From Pseudomonas spelaei (GTDB lineage Bacteria; Pseudomonadota; Gammaproteobacteria; Pseudomonadales; Pseudomonadaceae), in assembly GCF_009724245.1 (NCBI RefSeq), contig NZ_WNNK01000040.1:1-38373 (forward strand): a DNA stretch of 38,373 bases. Direction: 5' to 3'. Position numbers and translations under genes: made by a program. Below the pieces are notes generated by a model. That model was not told where the DNA came from, ran no database searches, and worked only from the letters and a program-made list of their open reading frames with translations. Positions 8,693 to 17,228 of the stretch are shown in pieces (within the stretch, counting starts at the first letter, position 1; every line of letters starts with the position of its first letter).

Positions 8693-9586
8693 ATGTCCGC
8701 CACCTCTGTTGCCCCAGCCACCACCCACGCCGCACAAACCTTCGACATCCGCCCATTTCCCGGCAGCGTCGGCGCCGAGATCATTGGCCTGGACCTGTCC
8801 CGCCCGGTCAACGACCAGGACTTCGCCCGCATCCACCGCGCGCATCTGGACCACCACGTCGTAGTGTTCCGAGACCAACGCATCACCCCCGAACAACAGA
8901 TCGCCTTCAGTCGCCGCTTCGGCGTGCTGCAAATCCACGTGCTCAAACAGTTCCTGCTGGCCCATCACCCGGAAATCCTCATCGTCTCCAACATCATCGA
9001 GAACGGCCAATCCATCGGCCTCGGAGACGCCGGCAAGTTCTGGCATTCGGACCTGTCCTATAAGGAGCTGCCGAGCCTGGGCTCCATGCTCCACGCCCAG
9101 GAGTTGCCGTCCGAAGGTGGCGACACCCTGTTTGCCGACATGCACAAAGCCTGGGACCAACTGCCCGAGCACTTGCGTAAAGCCGTTGAGGGCCGCAGCG
9201 CCGCTCACTCCTACACGGCGCGCTACAGCGAGACCAAATTCGAAGGCAACTGGCGCCCGACCCTGACACCTGAGCAACTGGCCCAAGTGGCCCAAGTGGT
9301 GCACCCGATCGTGCGTACCCACCCGGAAAACGGCCGCAAAGCCTTGTTCGTCAGCGAAGGCTTCACCACGCGCATCGTCGGCCTGCCGGAAGACGAAAGC
9401 CGCGACCTGCTGGCCCAGCTCTATGCCCACAGCGTGCTGCCGGAAAATATCTACCGCCATCAATGGCAGCCCCACGACCTGGTGTTCTGGGACAACCGCT
9501 CGCTGGTCCACCTGGCTGCAGGCTGCCCGAGCCACCTGCGCCGCAAGCTGTACCGCACCACTATCCAGGGCGATGCGCCTTTCTGA
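8693..9586 (+). CDS. TauD/TfdA-family Fe(II)/2-oxoglutarate dioxygenase
   Basis: This 297-residue protein has the family fold and motifs. The iron-binding triad is His118 and Asp120 (in WHSDLSY) plus His273 (in LVHLAAG), and a downstream Arg cluster (RRKLYR, 283-288) should bind 2-oxoglutarate. Members oxidise substrates such as taurine, alkyl sulfates or 2,4-D, releasing succinate and CO2. A GGGAG site 7 nt upstream supports the ATG. The gene stands alone, without the tauABC-type transporter that usually marks sulfonate use, so the substrate cannot be named. The downstream neighbour is an unrelated membrane protein. Confidence 0.88.
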   Translation: MSATSVAPATTHAAQTFDIRPFPGSVGAEIIGLDLSRPVNDQDFARIHRAHLDHHVVVFRDQRITPEQQIAFSRRFGVLQIHVLKQFLLAHHPEILIVSNIIENGQSIGLGDAGKFWHSDLSYKELPSLGSMLHAQELPSEGGDTLFADMHKAWDQLPEHLRKAVEGRSAAHSYTARYSETKFEGNWRPTLTPEQLAQVAQVVHPIVRTHPENGRKALFVSEGFTTRIVGLPEDESRDLLAQLYAHSVLPENIYRHQWQPHDLVFWDNRSLVHLAAGCPSHLRRKLYRTTIQGDAPF

Positions 9587-9664
9587 ACCAGTGGGTTAAG
9601 CACTAAAGCTTGCGGGGCATCAGCCGATGCTTTGGCCAACGACTTTTTGGCTGGGCGGAAGAAG

Positions 9665-10492
9665 ATGCGCGCGTCGAACAAAAACACTCTGACAGTAGCT
9701 TCTGCTGTCTCACTGCTAACGTTTTTGATTTTTTCCGGGATGATCAAGGAAAATTACGTATCTGCCGATACGGCATTTTTGCTGCTGTTCAGTTCGGTCC
9801 TCATGGGCTTTTATGTGGTGTTGGCCTTTGTTGAAAAAATGCTTGAGCGTTACTTCAAGGACTTCAAGGTAACGGTCATTTTCTGGGGGCTCTTGCTGGC
9901 AATCCTGGGCTATGTGGCAAGGCTCAGGGCAATCACGGACATTAACGGGATCTTTCACATTGATGCTTCTGCGTTTCCCATGACGTTGGTCGCCGGTACC
10001 ACGCTGCACCTGGCCAAGTTAATGTTGTGGCCTTGCATCATTGTTGTCGTGATAACGGCCCTTATTTTATTGCTGATTTGTCTGGGCCGTTTTTTTGATT
10101 CGGATAGCTCTGCCGAAGAGAAGTGGGGGATCTATGTGCCAACAATGGCGGCGATGATCGCGTGCGGGATTGGTTGGATATTTATCTACAGCAATCTATC
10201 CCCAGAGCGTCGTGCCGAGATCTTATATCGCATCGCTCATATGACAGATTTCAACGAGACGTTTCGTTGTGTGGGTATTGATGACCAGAAGTACAGTGCG
10301 GTCTTTTTGGGACCTGAGCAACGCCGCGTGCTGGTTGCTCCCAAGCTCGAAGAGTTCTGGTTGGAGAAAAAAGCCTATGTGCTAAGACGCGTCGACGTAC
10401 CGGAAAGCTTCTCGGTGCTTGAGTGCTCGGCACAAAATCCTCAGCTCGTTGAACAGCTTTTGCCTGATGCCTTCGATTCGTCCGAGCAGTGA
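9665..10492 (+). CDS. Unrecognised five-helix membrane protein
   Basis: I do not recognise this family. From the ATG at 9665 it is 275 residues; a TTG 33 nt upstream is an alternative start, but GGAAG at 9657-9661 favours the ATG despite short spacing. Hydrophobic helices are visible at about residues 10-26, 37-56, 70-88, 118-140 and 155-175. A soluble C-terminal region of about 100 residues includes ETFRCVGIDDQKYSAVFL. Base composition is visibly lower in GC than that of the flanking genes, with frequent ttt and att codons, suggesting acquisition by transfer. There is no obvious operon partner. Confidence 0.7.
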   Translation: MRASNKNTLTVASAVSLLTFLIFSGMIKENYVSADTAFLLLFSSVLMGFYVVLAFVEKMLERYFKDFKVTVIFWGLLLAILGYVARLRAITDINGIFHIDASAFPMTLVAGTTLHLAKLMLWPCIIVVVITALILLLICLGRFFDSDSSAEEKWGIYVPTMAAMIACGIGWIFIYSNLSPERRAEILYRIAHMTDFNETFRCVGIDDQKYSAVFLGPEQRRVLVAPKLEEFWLEKKAYVLRRVDVPESFSVLECSAQNPQLVEQLLPDAFDSSEQ

Positions 10493-10621
10493 CTTGGATA
10501 GGTGTCTGTAGATCACCCTGAAAATGAGGATAACTGCATTTGCTGGGGCTGCGTCGGATACGGTCTCCAACCCTGCTACGATTGCACTCAGTTCACTCCC
10601 GACTGATCACGAGTGCTTGGC

Positions 10622-11548
10622 ATGCAACTACCGGACATGAACCTGCTGGTCGCCCTCGACGCCTTGCTCGATGAAGGCAGCGTGGTGGGCGCCGCGAGGC
10701 GGATGAACCTCAGCCCGGCGGCCATGAGCCGTACCCTTACGCGAATCCGCGAAGCGGTGGGCGATCCGATCCTGGTGCGTGCCGGTCGCGGCCTGGTGCC
10801 GACGCCCAAGGCCCTGGAGTTGCAGGACCAGGTGCGCAACGTGGTGGAACAGGCCGCGTTGCTGTTCCGCTCGGCGGATCAGGTGGACTTGAGCACCTTG
10901 CGCCGACGGTTCAGTGTGCGGGCCAATGACTTTTTCGTCGGGGTCTATGGCGGTCGTCTGTTCGACACCATGGAGCGCATGGCGCCGCTGTGCGAACTGC
11001 GCTTCGTGCCGGAAGGTGACAGCGACGATGAAGCATTGCGCGAAGGCCGGCTGGACCTGCGGGTGGGCAATACCATGCCGATCACCCCGGAAGTGAAAGT
11101 GCAGAACCTGTTCTCCACCACCTTTGTCGGCCTGGCGCGGGAAGGGCATCCGCTGTTCGATGAGGAAATTACTGCGGCGCGGTTTGCCAGTTATTCGCAC
11201 ATCAGCATCTCCCGCCGTGGCATTGCCCGTGGCCCCATCGACACTGCCCTTAACGCCCAGGGCCTGGAGCGTCGGGTGGCGATGATCGCCCCGGGGTTTC
11301 ACGGCGCGATGTTCATGCTGCCCGACTCCGACCTGATCCTGCCGGTGCCCAAGGAAGCGCTGTACAGCGCCAATCGCCTGAACCTGCCACTGCGGGCTTT
11401 CACCTTGCCGATCTCCCTGCCGACCCTGGTATTGACTCAGGCCTGGCACCCACGGTTTGACAAGGATCCGGCGCACAAGTGGCTGCGGGAAACCATGCGC
11501 GAGTGCTGCGAAGCCACCTGGCGCGAAGCCCAGCCCGCCCAAATTTGA
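10622..11548 (+). CDS. LysR-family transcriptional regulator
   Basis: This is a 308-residue LysR-type regulator. The N-terminal winged helix-turn-helix (about residues 5-65) contains the typical sequence SVVGAARRMNLSPAAMSRTLTRIRE, followed by a linker helix and a periplasmic-binding-protein-like effector domain from about residue 90. An in-frame GTG lies 9 nt upstream, but the ATG at 10622 gives the usual family N-terminus. The gene points toward the emrB-like efflux operon, with 222 bp and a REPIN between them. Control of that operon is plausible but not shown; the more usual divergent arrangement is absent. The effector is unknown. Confidence 0.88.
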   Translation: MQLPDMNLLVALDALLDEGSVVGAARRMNLSPAAMSRTLTRIREAVGDPILVRAGRGLVPTPKALELQDQVRNVVEQAALLFRSADQVDLSTLRRRFSVRANDFFVGVYGGRLFDTMERMAPLCELRFVPEGDSDDEALREGRLDLRVGNTMPITPEVKVQNLFSTTFVGLAREGHPLFDEEITAARFASYSHISISRRGIARGPIDTALNAQGLERRVAMIAPGFHGAMFMLPDSDLILPVPKEALYSANRLNLPLRAFTLPISLPTLVLTQAWHPRFDKDPAHKWLRETMRECCEATWREAQPAQI

Positions 11549-11563
11549 AGTGAGCACGGTCAA

Positions 11564-11651
11564 TGTGGGAGCTGGCTTGCCTGCGATAGCATCACCTCAG
11601 TATGACTGAAAGATTGAGTCGCCTACATCGCGGGCAAGCCCGGCTCCCACA
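11564..11651. repeat. REPIN, second family
   Basis: A left arm at 11564-11590 (GTGGGAGCTGGCTTGCCTGC core) and an imperfectly complementary right arm at 11627-11651 flank a spacer that begins with atcacctcag. The spacer resembles that of the REPIN at 30744-30834 and differs from the one at 8498-8573. Confidence 0.82.
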
Positions 11652-11770
11652 AGGTCTTTGTGTGTTTCAATAGTTGCGTCTGGCGCACTTATAACCTTCC
11701 AATAAGTCAGTTTTCGTCATGTCTATGCCTTATTAGACTGCTCGGGTATTTCTTATTCCGAGTTGTATTC

Positions 11771-13306
11771 ATGACTTCCCTCGCTGCCCCCGCACCCCTG
11801 GCCGCAGCCAAACCCACCGCCATCGCGCCGCCCACGTTCGGCCCCCGCATCATCATTGGCCTGGTCGGCGTGTTGCTCGCGGTACTGGTTTCCGGGCTCA
11901 ACGAGATGGTGACCAAGGTCGCTCTCGCCGACATCCGCGGTGCGCTGTACATCGGCTTTGACGAAGGCACCTGGCTGGTGGCCGCGTACACCGCTACCTC
12001 CGTCTCGGCCATGGCATTTGCACCCTGGTGTTCGGTGACGTTTTCCCTGCGCCGTTTCACGCTGTGGGCAATCGGTGTGTTCACTGTGCTCGGCGTGCTG
12101 TGTCCATTTGCACCGAACTACGAAAGCCTGTTGATCCTGCGCACGGTGCAAGGCCTGGCCGGCGGGGCCTTGCCACCGATGCTGATGACCGTGGCCCTGC
12201 GTTTCCTGCCGGCCAACGTCAAGCTCTATGGCCTGGCCGGTTACGCGCTGACCGCGACCTTCGGCCCGAGCCTCGGCACACCGCTGGCGGCGTTGTGGAC
12301 CGAGTACGTCGGCTGGCAGTGGGCGTTCTGGCAGATTGTCGCGCCGTGCCTGCTGGCCATGGCCGCCGTGGCTTACGGCCTGCCTCAGGATCCGCCGCGC
12401 CTGGAGCGTCTCAAGCAGTTCAACTGGCGTGGCCTGTTACTGGGTTTCCCGGCGATCTGCATGCTGGTGATCGGCCTGTTGCAGGGCAATCGCCTGGACT
12501 GGTTCGAATCGACGCTCATCACCGCTCTGCTGTGTGGCGGGACGTTGCTGTTGGTGCTGTTCATGATCAACGAATGGTCGCACCCGATGCCGTTTTTCAA
12601 GTTGCAGATGCTCGGCATCCGCAACCTGGCATTTGCCCTGATCGTCCTCGCTGGCGTGCTGATTGTGCTGCTGGCGGTGATCATCATTCCGTCCAGCTAC
12701 CTGACCCAGGTCCAGGGTTACCGACCGCTGCAAACCGCGCCGGTGATGCTGATCATGGCGCTGCCGCAGTTGATCGCGCTGCCATTGGTGGCCGCGCTGT
12801 GCAACCTGCGCTGGGTCGATTGCCGCTGGGTATTGGGGATTGGCCTGAGCATGCTGATCCTGTCTTGCCTGGGTGGAGCACAGCTGACCTCGACGTGGAT
12901 CCGCGATGATTTTTATGCCCTGCAACTGCTGCAAATCTTCGGGCAGCCCATGGCGGTGTTGCCGCTGCTGATGCTCTCCACCGGCAGCATCACCCCGGCG
13001 GACGGGCCATTCGCCTCAGCCTGGTTCAACACCGTCAAGGGCCTGGCCGCCGTGGTCGCCACCGGCGTGATCGACGCACTGACCACCCACCGCCTGCATT
13101 TCCACTCAACCATGCTGGTGGACAGCCTGGGCAACTCACCCCTGGCCAACAGCGACCCGGCGGGGCTGGCCCATCGGCTGCACCAGCAGGCCGTGGTGCT
13201 CACCTCTTCGGATCTCTACTACGTCATGGCCGGTGTCGCGGCGGCGTTGATCCTGCTGATTTTCTGGATGCCGACGCGGATCTACCCGCCCCGGGCGCCG
13301 ACCTGA
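11771..13306 (+). CDS. EmrB-like DHA2-family MFS efflux transporter
   Basis: This is a 511-residue major-facilitator pump, probably of the 14-helix DHA2 type and driven by the proton gradient. Helix 1 is IIIGLVGVLLAVLVSGL, and the family region LRTVQGLAGGALPPM follows at about residues 130-145. The frame stays open upstream to 11660, but that would put the start next to the REPIN and add an atypical tail. The ATG at 11771 leaves about 25 residues before the first helix, as is usual. No strong ribosome site is seen. The adaptor gene follows after 25 bp. The pump should form a tripartite exporter with the next two gene products. Substrate unknown. Confidence 0.88.
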   Translation: MTSLAAPAPLAAAKPTAIAPPTFGPRIIIGLVGVLLAVLVSGLNEMVTKVALADIRGALYIGFDEGTWLVAAYTATSVSAMAFAPWCSVTFSLRRFTLWAIGVFTVLGVLCPFAPNYESLLILRTVQGLAGGALPPMLMTVALRFLPANVKLYGLAGYALTATFGPSLGTPLAALWTEYVGWQWAFWQIVAPCLLAMAAVAYGLPQDPPRLERLKQFNWRGLLLGFPAICMLVIGLLQGNRLDWFESTLITALLCGGTLLLVLFMINEWSHPMPFFKLQMLGIRNLAFALIVLAGVLIVLLAVIIIPSSYLTQVQGYRPLQTAPVMLIMALPQLIALPLVAALCNLRWVDCRWVLGIGLSMLILSCLGGAQLTSTWIRDDFYALQLLQIFGQPMAVLPLLMLSTGSITPADGPFASAWFNTVKGLAAVVATGVIDALTTHRLHFHSTMLVDSLGNSPLANSDPAGLAHRLHQQAVVLTSSDLYYVMAGVAAALILLIFWMPTRIYPPRAPT

Positions 13307-13331
13307 TTGCTTATCGAGACAAAGGATTTTT

Positions 13332-14390
13332 ATGAAACGCAAAGACAAAATTGCCGTCACTGTCATCGCCGTCTTCGCTGTCGGCGCGCTGGTTTACCTG
13401 CTGGCGCCAGGCGTGTTTGGCAGCAAGCGCCAGAGCACCAACGACGCATTCGTCGCCGCCGATTACACCTTGGTGGCTCCACGGGTGGCCGGGTTTATCA
13501 AAGAGGTGTTGGTGGAAGACAACCAGCGGGTCAAGGCCGGGCAATTGCTGGCGCTGATCGATGACCGTGATTTTCGCGCCGCCGCCCAGGCGGCCGATGC
13601 CGACACCCTGGTGGCCCAGGCCCAACTGAAAAATGCCACGGCGACCCTGGAGCGCCAGAGCTCGGTGATCGCCCAGGCCCAGGCCACAGTGGCGGCGGAT
13701 CGTGCCGAAGTGGCGTTTGCCGAACATGAACTGAACCGCTACAACCACCTGGCTGGCGTCGGTGCCGGCACGGTGCAGAATGCCCAGCAGGCCAAGACCC
13801 GTATTGATCAGGCCACCGCGCGGCTGGCCAACGCCACGGCGGTATTGGCCGCCGAGCGCAAGCAAGTGGAAATCCTCACCGCCCAGCGTGATGCAGCCGA
13901 AGGTGGCCTCAAACGGGCCCAGGCCGCGTTGGAGATCGCCAGTTATCAACTGTCCTACACGCGCATCGTCGCCCCGGTGGATGGCATGGTCGGCGAGCGC
14001 GCCGTGCGGGTTGGCGCCTACGTGACGCCGGGCAGCAAGATCCTCGCGGTGGTACCGCTGGCCGAGGCTTACGTGGTGGCCAATTTTCAGGAAACCCAAC
14101 TGTCCCACATGCATGCCGGCCAAGCGGTGGAAGTGCGGGTCGACAGCCTCGACGGTAAAGTGCTCAACGGCCATCTGGAAAGCCTGGCGCCTGCCACCGG
14201 TGTGACCTTCGCGTCGGTCAAACCGGACAATGCCACTGGCAACTTCACCAAGGTGGTGCAGCGCATTCCGGTAAAAATCATCCTGGAACCCGGCCAAGCC
14301 CTGACCGAGCGCCTGCGGGTCGGCATGTCGGTGGAAGCCAGCGTCAACACCCAGCCCGCGACCCAGCAGCGCGAGGTGGCCCAGCAATGA
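13332..14390 (+). CDS. EmrA-like HlyD-family periplasmic adaptor
   Basis: This 352-residue membrane fusion protein has one N-terminal transmembrane helix (about residues 8-28, VTVIAVFAVGALVYLLAP). The two lipoyl halves are STNDAFVAADYTLVAPRVAG and, later, LSYTRIVAPVDGMVGER. An alpha-hairpin of Ala/Gln-rich heptads (about 85-200) lies between them and a beta-barrel follows. Start ATG 13332 has an AAAGGA site. It overlaps the outer-membrane-factor gene by 4 bp (ATGA). It should link the MFS pump to the outer-membrane channel. Confidence 0.9.
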   Translation: MKRKDKIAVTVIAVFAVGALVYLLAPGVFGSKRQSTNDAFVAADYTLVAPRVAGFIKEVLVEDNQRVKAGQLLALIDDRDFRAAAQAADADTLVAQAQLKNATATLERQSSVIAQAQATVAADRAEVAFAEHELNRYNHLAGVGAGTVQNAQQAKTRIDQATARLANATAVLAAERKQVEILTAQRDAAEGGLKRAQAALEIASYQLSYTRIVAPVDGMVGERAVRVGAYVTPGSKILAVVPLAEAYVVANFQETQLSHMHAGQAVEVRVDSLDGKVLNGHLESLAPATGVTFASVKPDNATGNFTKVVQRIPVKIILEPGQALTERLRVGMSVEASVNTQPATQQREVAQQ

Positions 14391-15835
14391 GACGGATGGC
14401 CTGGTTCACCCTGAGTCTGATCAGCCTGAGTGCCTGCACCGTCGGCCCGGATTTCCAACGCCCTCAGGGCCCGGCAGTCTCGCAATGGACTGAGCCCCAG
14501 GGCCGTCAGGCGGCCAGTCACGCGGACACCGGTGCACTCGAAGAGCGCTGGTGGGAAGTGTTCCACGACGAGCAACTGTCCGCCCTCACACGCCGCGCGT
14601 TGACCGATAACCTCGACCTGAAACTGGCCAGCAGCCGCTTGCAGCAAAGCCGCGCCATGCGTCAGGTGATCACCGCCGAGCGTTATCCGAACGTGAATGC
14701 CAATGGCGATTACATGCGCCAACGCAACAGTGCTGACGGCCTGAGCGACCCCTCTGGCAAGAACGGCCGTTCGGCTTTCAACCTCTGGGATGTTGGCTTT
14801 TCCGCTGCCTGGGAGCTGGATTTCTGGGGCCGGGTAAAACGCGAAACCGAAGCCGCCGACGCCACTTTGCAAGTGGCGGAAAACGACCGCCGCGCCGTGC
14901 TGTTATCGGTGCTTGCAGATACCGCTCAGGACTACATCCAGTTGCGTGGCGTGCAGAACACCCGCGCCGTTACCGAGCAAAACCTCGACGTCGCCCGCCA
15001 TAGCCTCAAGCTGTCGCAATTGCGCCTGGCTGACGGCGTGGCCACTGACCTCGACGTGGCGGAGGCGGCTGCCCAAGTCGCCGCCATCGAAGCGCGGTTG
15101 CCGGACTTGCAGCAGCGCCAGGACCAGTTGATCAACGCCTTGAGCCTGCTGATGGGTGAGCCGCCGCAAGCCTTGTACGCGCAGTTATCCAAAGACGCCG
15201 CGGTGCCCCAGACCCAACGCCAGGTCGCTATCGGCCTGCCGTCGCAACTGGCCGAACGTCGCCCCGACATCCGCCAGGCCGAGGCCCGATTGCATGCGGC
15301 GACTGCGAGCATCGGCGTGGCCAAGGGCGATTTTTACCCGCGTATCACCTTGTCCGGTAGCCTCGGCTCCCAAGCGATGCAGTTGTCGGATTTAGGCTCG
15401 TGGGGTTCTCGCTCATTCGCCTTCGGCCCGCAATTCAGCCTGCCGATTTTCAACGGAGGCCGCCTCAAGGGCATGCTTGCTTTGCGCGAAGCCCAGCAAC
15501 AGGAAGCGGCCCTGGCCTACCAGCAAACCGTGTTGCGCGCCTGGCATGAAATCGACGACCAGTTGACCCGCTACAACGCCAGCCAATTGCGCCGTGACAG
15601 CCTTGCCGAAGCGGTGCGCCAGAACCAGATCGCCCTTACCACGGCCCAACATCAATACGTCGAAGGCGTGGCGGATTTCGTCAACGTGCTCACGGTGCAA
15701 AGTGCGTTGCTGGCGACGCAGGAACAGTGGGTCGAGAGCTCCACCGGCGTGTCCCTGGCCATGGTCGGGTTGTATAAGGCGTTGGGCGGAGGTTGGGAGT
15801 CGGTGTACCCGGTGCAGACCGCACGCGCTGACTGA
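14387..15835 (+). CDS. NodT/OprM-family outer-membrane efflux lipoprotein
   Basis: This 482-residue outer-membrane factor completes the efflux operon. The lipobox LSAC places the lipidated cysteine at residue 17, followed by the family start TVGPDFQRP. Two OEP repeats follow, with the conserved ERRPDIRQAEARLHAATASIGVAKGDFYPRI-type segment near residues 285-320, and the C-terminal GLYKALGGGWE motif is present. The start overlaps the adaptor stop by 4 bp. The gene ends only 20 bp from the end of the convergent phosphatase gene, with no hairpin between them. Confidence 0.9.
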   Translation: MRRMAWFTLSLISLSACTVGPDFQRPQGPAVSQWTEPQGRQAASHADTGALEERWWEVFHDEQLSALTRRALTDNLDLKLASSRLQQSRAMRQVITAERYPNVNANGDYMRQRNSADGLSDPSGKNGRSAFNLWDVGFSAAWELDFWGRVKRETEAADATLQVAENDRRAVLLSVLADTAQDYIQLRGVQNTRAVTEQNLDVARHSLKLSQLRLADGVATDLDVAEAAAQVAAIEARLPDLQQRQDQLINALSLLMGEPPQALYAQLSKDAAVPQTQRQVAIGLPSQLAERRPDIRQAEARLHAATASIGVAKGDFYPRITLSGSLGSQAMQLSDLGSWGSRSFAFGPQFSLPIFNGGRLKGMLALREAQQQEAALAYQQTVLRAWHEIDDQLTRYNASQLRRDSLAEAVRQNQIALTTAQHQYVEGVADFVNVLTVQSALLATQEQWVESSTGVSLAMVGLYKALGGGWESVYPVQTARAD

Positions 15836-15855
15836 GAAAACGCTTTGCGTCGGCT

Positions 15856-16527
15856 CTAGGGTTGCAGCAGCATAAAGGTGATGTCGTCTTCACTTGGGCA
15901 GTCATCAAGGCTTTGACTTGCAATAGCGTTGAGTTGCTTTTCGGTCGAAAGTTCAGCCCAGAAACCGTCGGTGGCCAAGATCCACTTCGTGTCAGGGATT
16001 GTTTGTAACGACTGAATGTGTGGCTCATGCGGTCTGCGATAACTCATGCAGTTCCACAGTGTTTTACGGGCAGGGCTGCTGGCGATATGGTCATGGCTCT
16101 GGTCGCCCTTCCAATTGAGCACACAGTGAGGCGGACTCAGCCAGTTTACGGATAGGTCCTCTTCAATTCGTCCCAGGCAACAGTCGCCAGCGTGAATAGA
16201 GATAGCTGTTTGGCCATGCACCAATAATACGAGGTAGCTGGTGGAGGCCACTGGGTAGTTTGAGCAAAGGGTTGAACGTACTTCGTTGAGTGAGATGAGC
16301 GTCAGTTCAAGAGTCTTGTCAGGGCATGAGATATCAGAGGGATGTACGCGGGAAAAAGACGTCAGTACATGTTGAGCCAGGGTCCGCGCCAACTCGCTGC
16401 TCCCCAGCTTGGAAGTGCCATCGGCTATGACGTAGAGGTACACCCCTGTGTTGTGTGCAGAACCTGTGATATCCCTGTTTTCTGTCCTGTTGGTTCCTTG
16501 TCGGGTCACGGTCAGATGCAAAGTCAA
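15856..16527 (-). CDS. Small PP2C-family Ser/Thr protein phosphatase
   Basis: This 223-residue protein is close to a minimal PP2C (PPM) catalytic domain. The ordered motifs are NRTENRD (13-19, matching the RxxNED start), VIADGTSKLG (33-42, metal ligand Asp36), HAGDCCLG (112-119), ILATDGFW (183-190, Asp187) and SEDDIT (212-217). The metal-binding aspartates expected for Mn/Mg-dependent phosphoester hydrolysis are therefore present. The start is TTG 16527, whose TTGA overlaps the stop of the nucleotidyltransferase gene, so translation is probably coupled. It is the last gene of a three-gene cassette. No partner kinase is in the window. GC content is near 50%, below that of the flanks. Confidence 0.8.
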   Translation of the reverse strand: MTLHLTVTRQGTNRTENRDITGSAHNTGVYLYVIADGTSKLGSSELARTLAQHVLTSFSRVHPSDISCPDKTLELTLISLNEVRSTLCSNYPVASTSYLVLLVHGQTAISIHAGDCCLGRIEEDLSVNWLSPPHCVLNWKGDQSHDHIASSPARKTLWNCMSYRRPHEPHIQSLQTIPDTKWILATDGFWAELSTEKQLNAIASQSLDDCPSEDDITFMLLQP

Positions 16528-17228
16528 TCGTGACTCCCAAATGCGATTATTGTGCTCAGGCGGTCGTGAATCAACGTTTCACGGTCAGGGCCTTGGGCCG
16601 TACTTTGAACCACATCCTGAAATGCCGTCAGTCTGAGTAAAGCGCAGAGTTGCTCGCTGACGAAGTGTTTTAGCTCTTGCGGTGCTTGCTTCATTTCCTC
16701 AACCAGCTCCTCCCGGCCATCTATCAGGGCGATGATGTCTTCAATATCGTTGGACATCAGCACATCACCATTGCCTCTTCCCTGATAAGCCTGCAGTTTC
16801 GCAGCAAGAAACCACGGTGCAGCGAATACCTTGATCCGAGCCCCGTTGGGTAGGCCGTGATAGAGGGCATTTTTCAGCCCACCGACAAACCAGGTATTTG
16901 AAAACCCCAGTACCTTCTCATCTGTCGGCATGAAATCGACTTTCAGGGCACCCAACCTTAAGCGACAAGTGACAGTGTCCTGTCCAGTATTTTTGAACCC
17001 TTTGGGTTTGAGGTTTTCTTCCAGCCGGTACCACTCAGCGGTGCTGGTCAGATGGATGACCAGGTCCACATCGTCGGTGCCGCGAATCGATTCTTGCGTG
17101 TATTCATCGGTGATAAGCAGGACAGTGGTACATCCGCCGACAAAGGCCACTTGCTCGCGCAATTCTTCGCCTAGTGCTTCGGCAACCTCTTCAAGCATTT
17201 GCAGCATCATTGTTCTGTTTGAATTCAC
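16524..17228 (-). CDS. AbiEii-like nucleotidyltransferase
   Basis: This protein has 234 residues from GTG 17228. A GTG at 17237 is also possible, but GGGAG 8 nt upstream of 17228 and the resulting GTGA overlap with the previous stop favour 17228. It has the polymerase-beta-type NTase signature: VGGCT (30-34), TDDVD (51-55, likely metal ligands Asp53 and Asp55) and a third acidic residue, Asp98, in LKVDFMP. The later AKLQAYQGR (143-151) and NDIEDI segments resemble the AbiEii/MenT motif with conserved Lys and Arg. AbiEii-family toxins transfer nucleotides onto targets such as tRNA and are paired with a winged-helix antitoxin. Here it follows a winged-helix gene and precedes a phosphatase gene. 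Toxin activity is inferred. Confidence 0.75.
   Translation of the reverse strand: MNSNRTMMLQMLEEVAEALGEELREQVAFVGGCTTVLLITDEYTQESIRGTDDVDLVIHLTSTAEWYRLEENLKPKGFKNTGQDTVTCRLRLGALKVDFMPTDEKVLGFSNTWFVGGLKNALYHGLPNGARIKVFAAPWFLAAKLQAYQGRGNGDVLMSNDIEDIIALIDGREELVEEMKQAPQELKHFVSEQLCALLRLTAFQDVVQSTAQGPDRETLIHDRLSTIIAFGSHD

Noticed and set aside
11701..11734. AATAAG and CTTATT as a possible LysR binding dyad upstream of the emrB-like gene
   Set aside because: Six-bp arms with a 22-bp gap in an AT-rich stretch are weak. No clear T-N11-A repeat pattern, and the LysR gene is not divergent.
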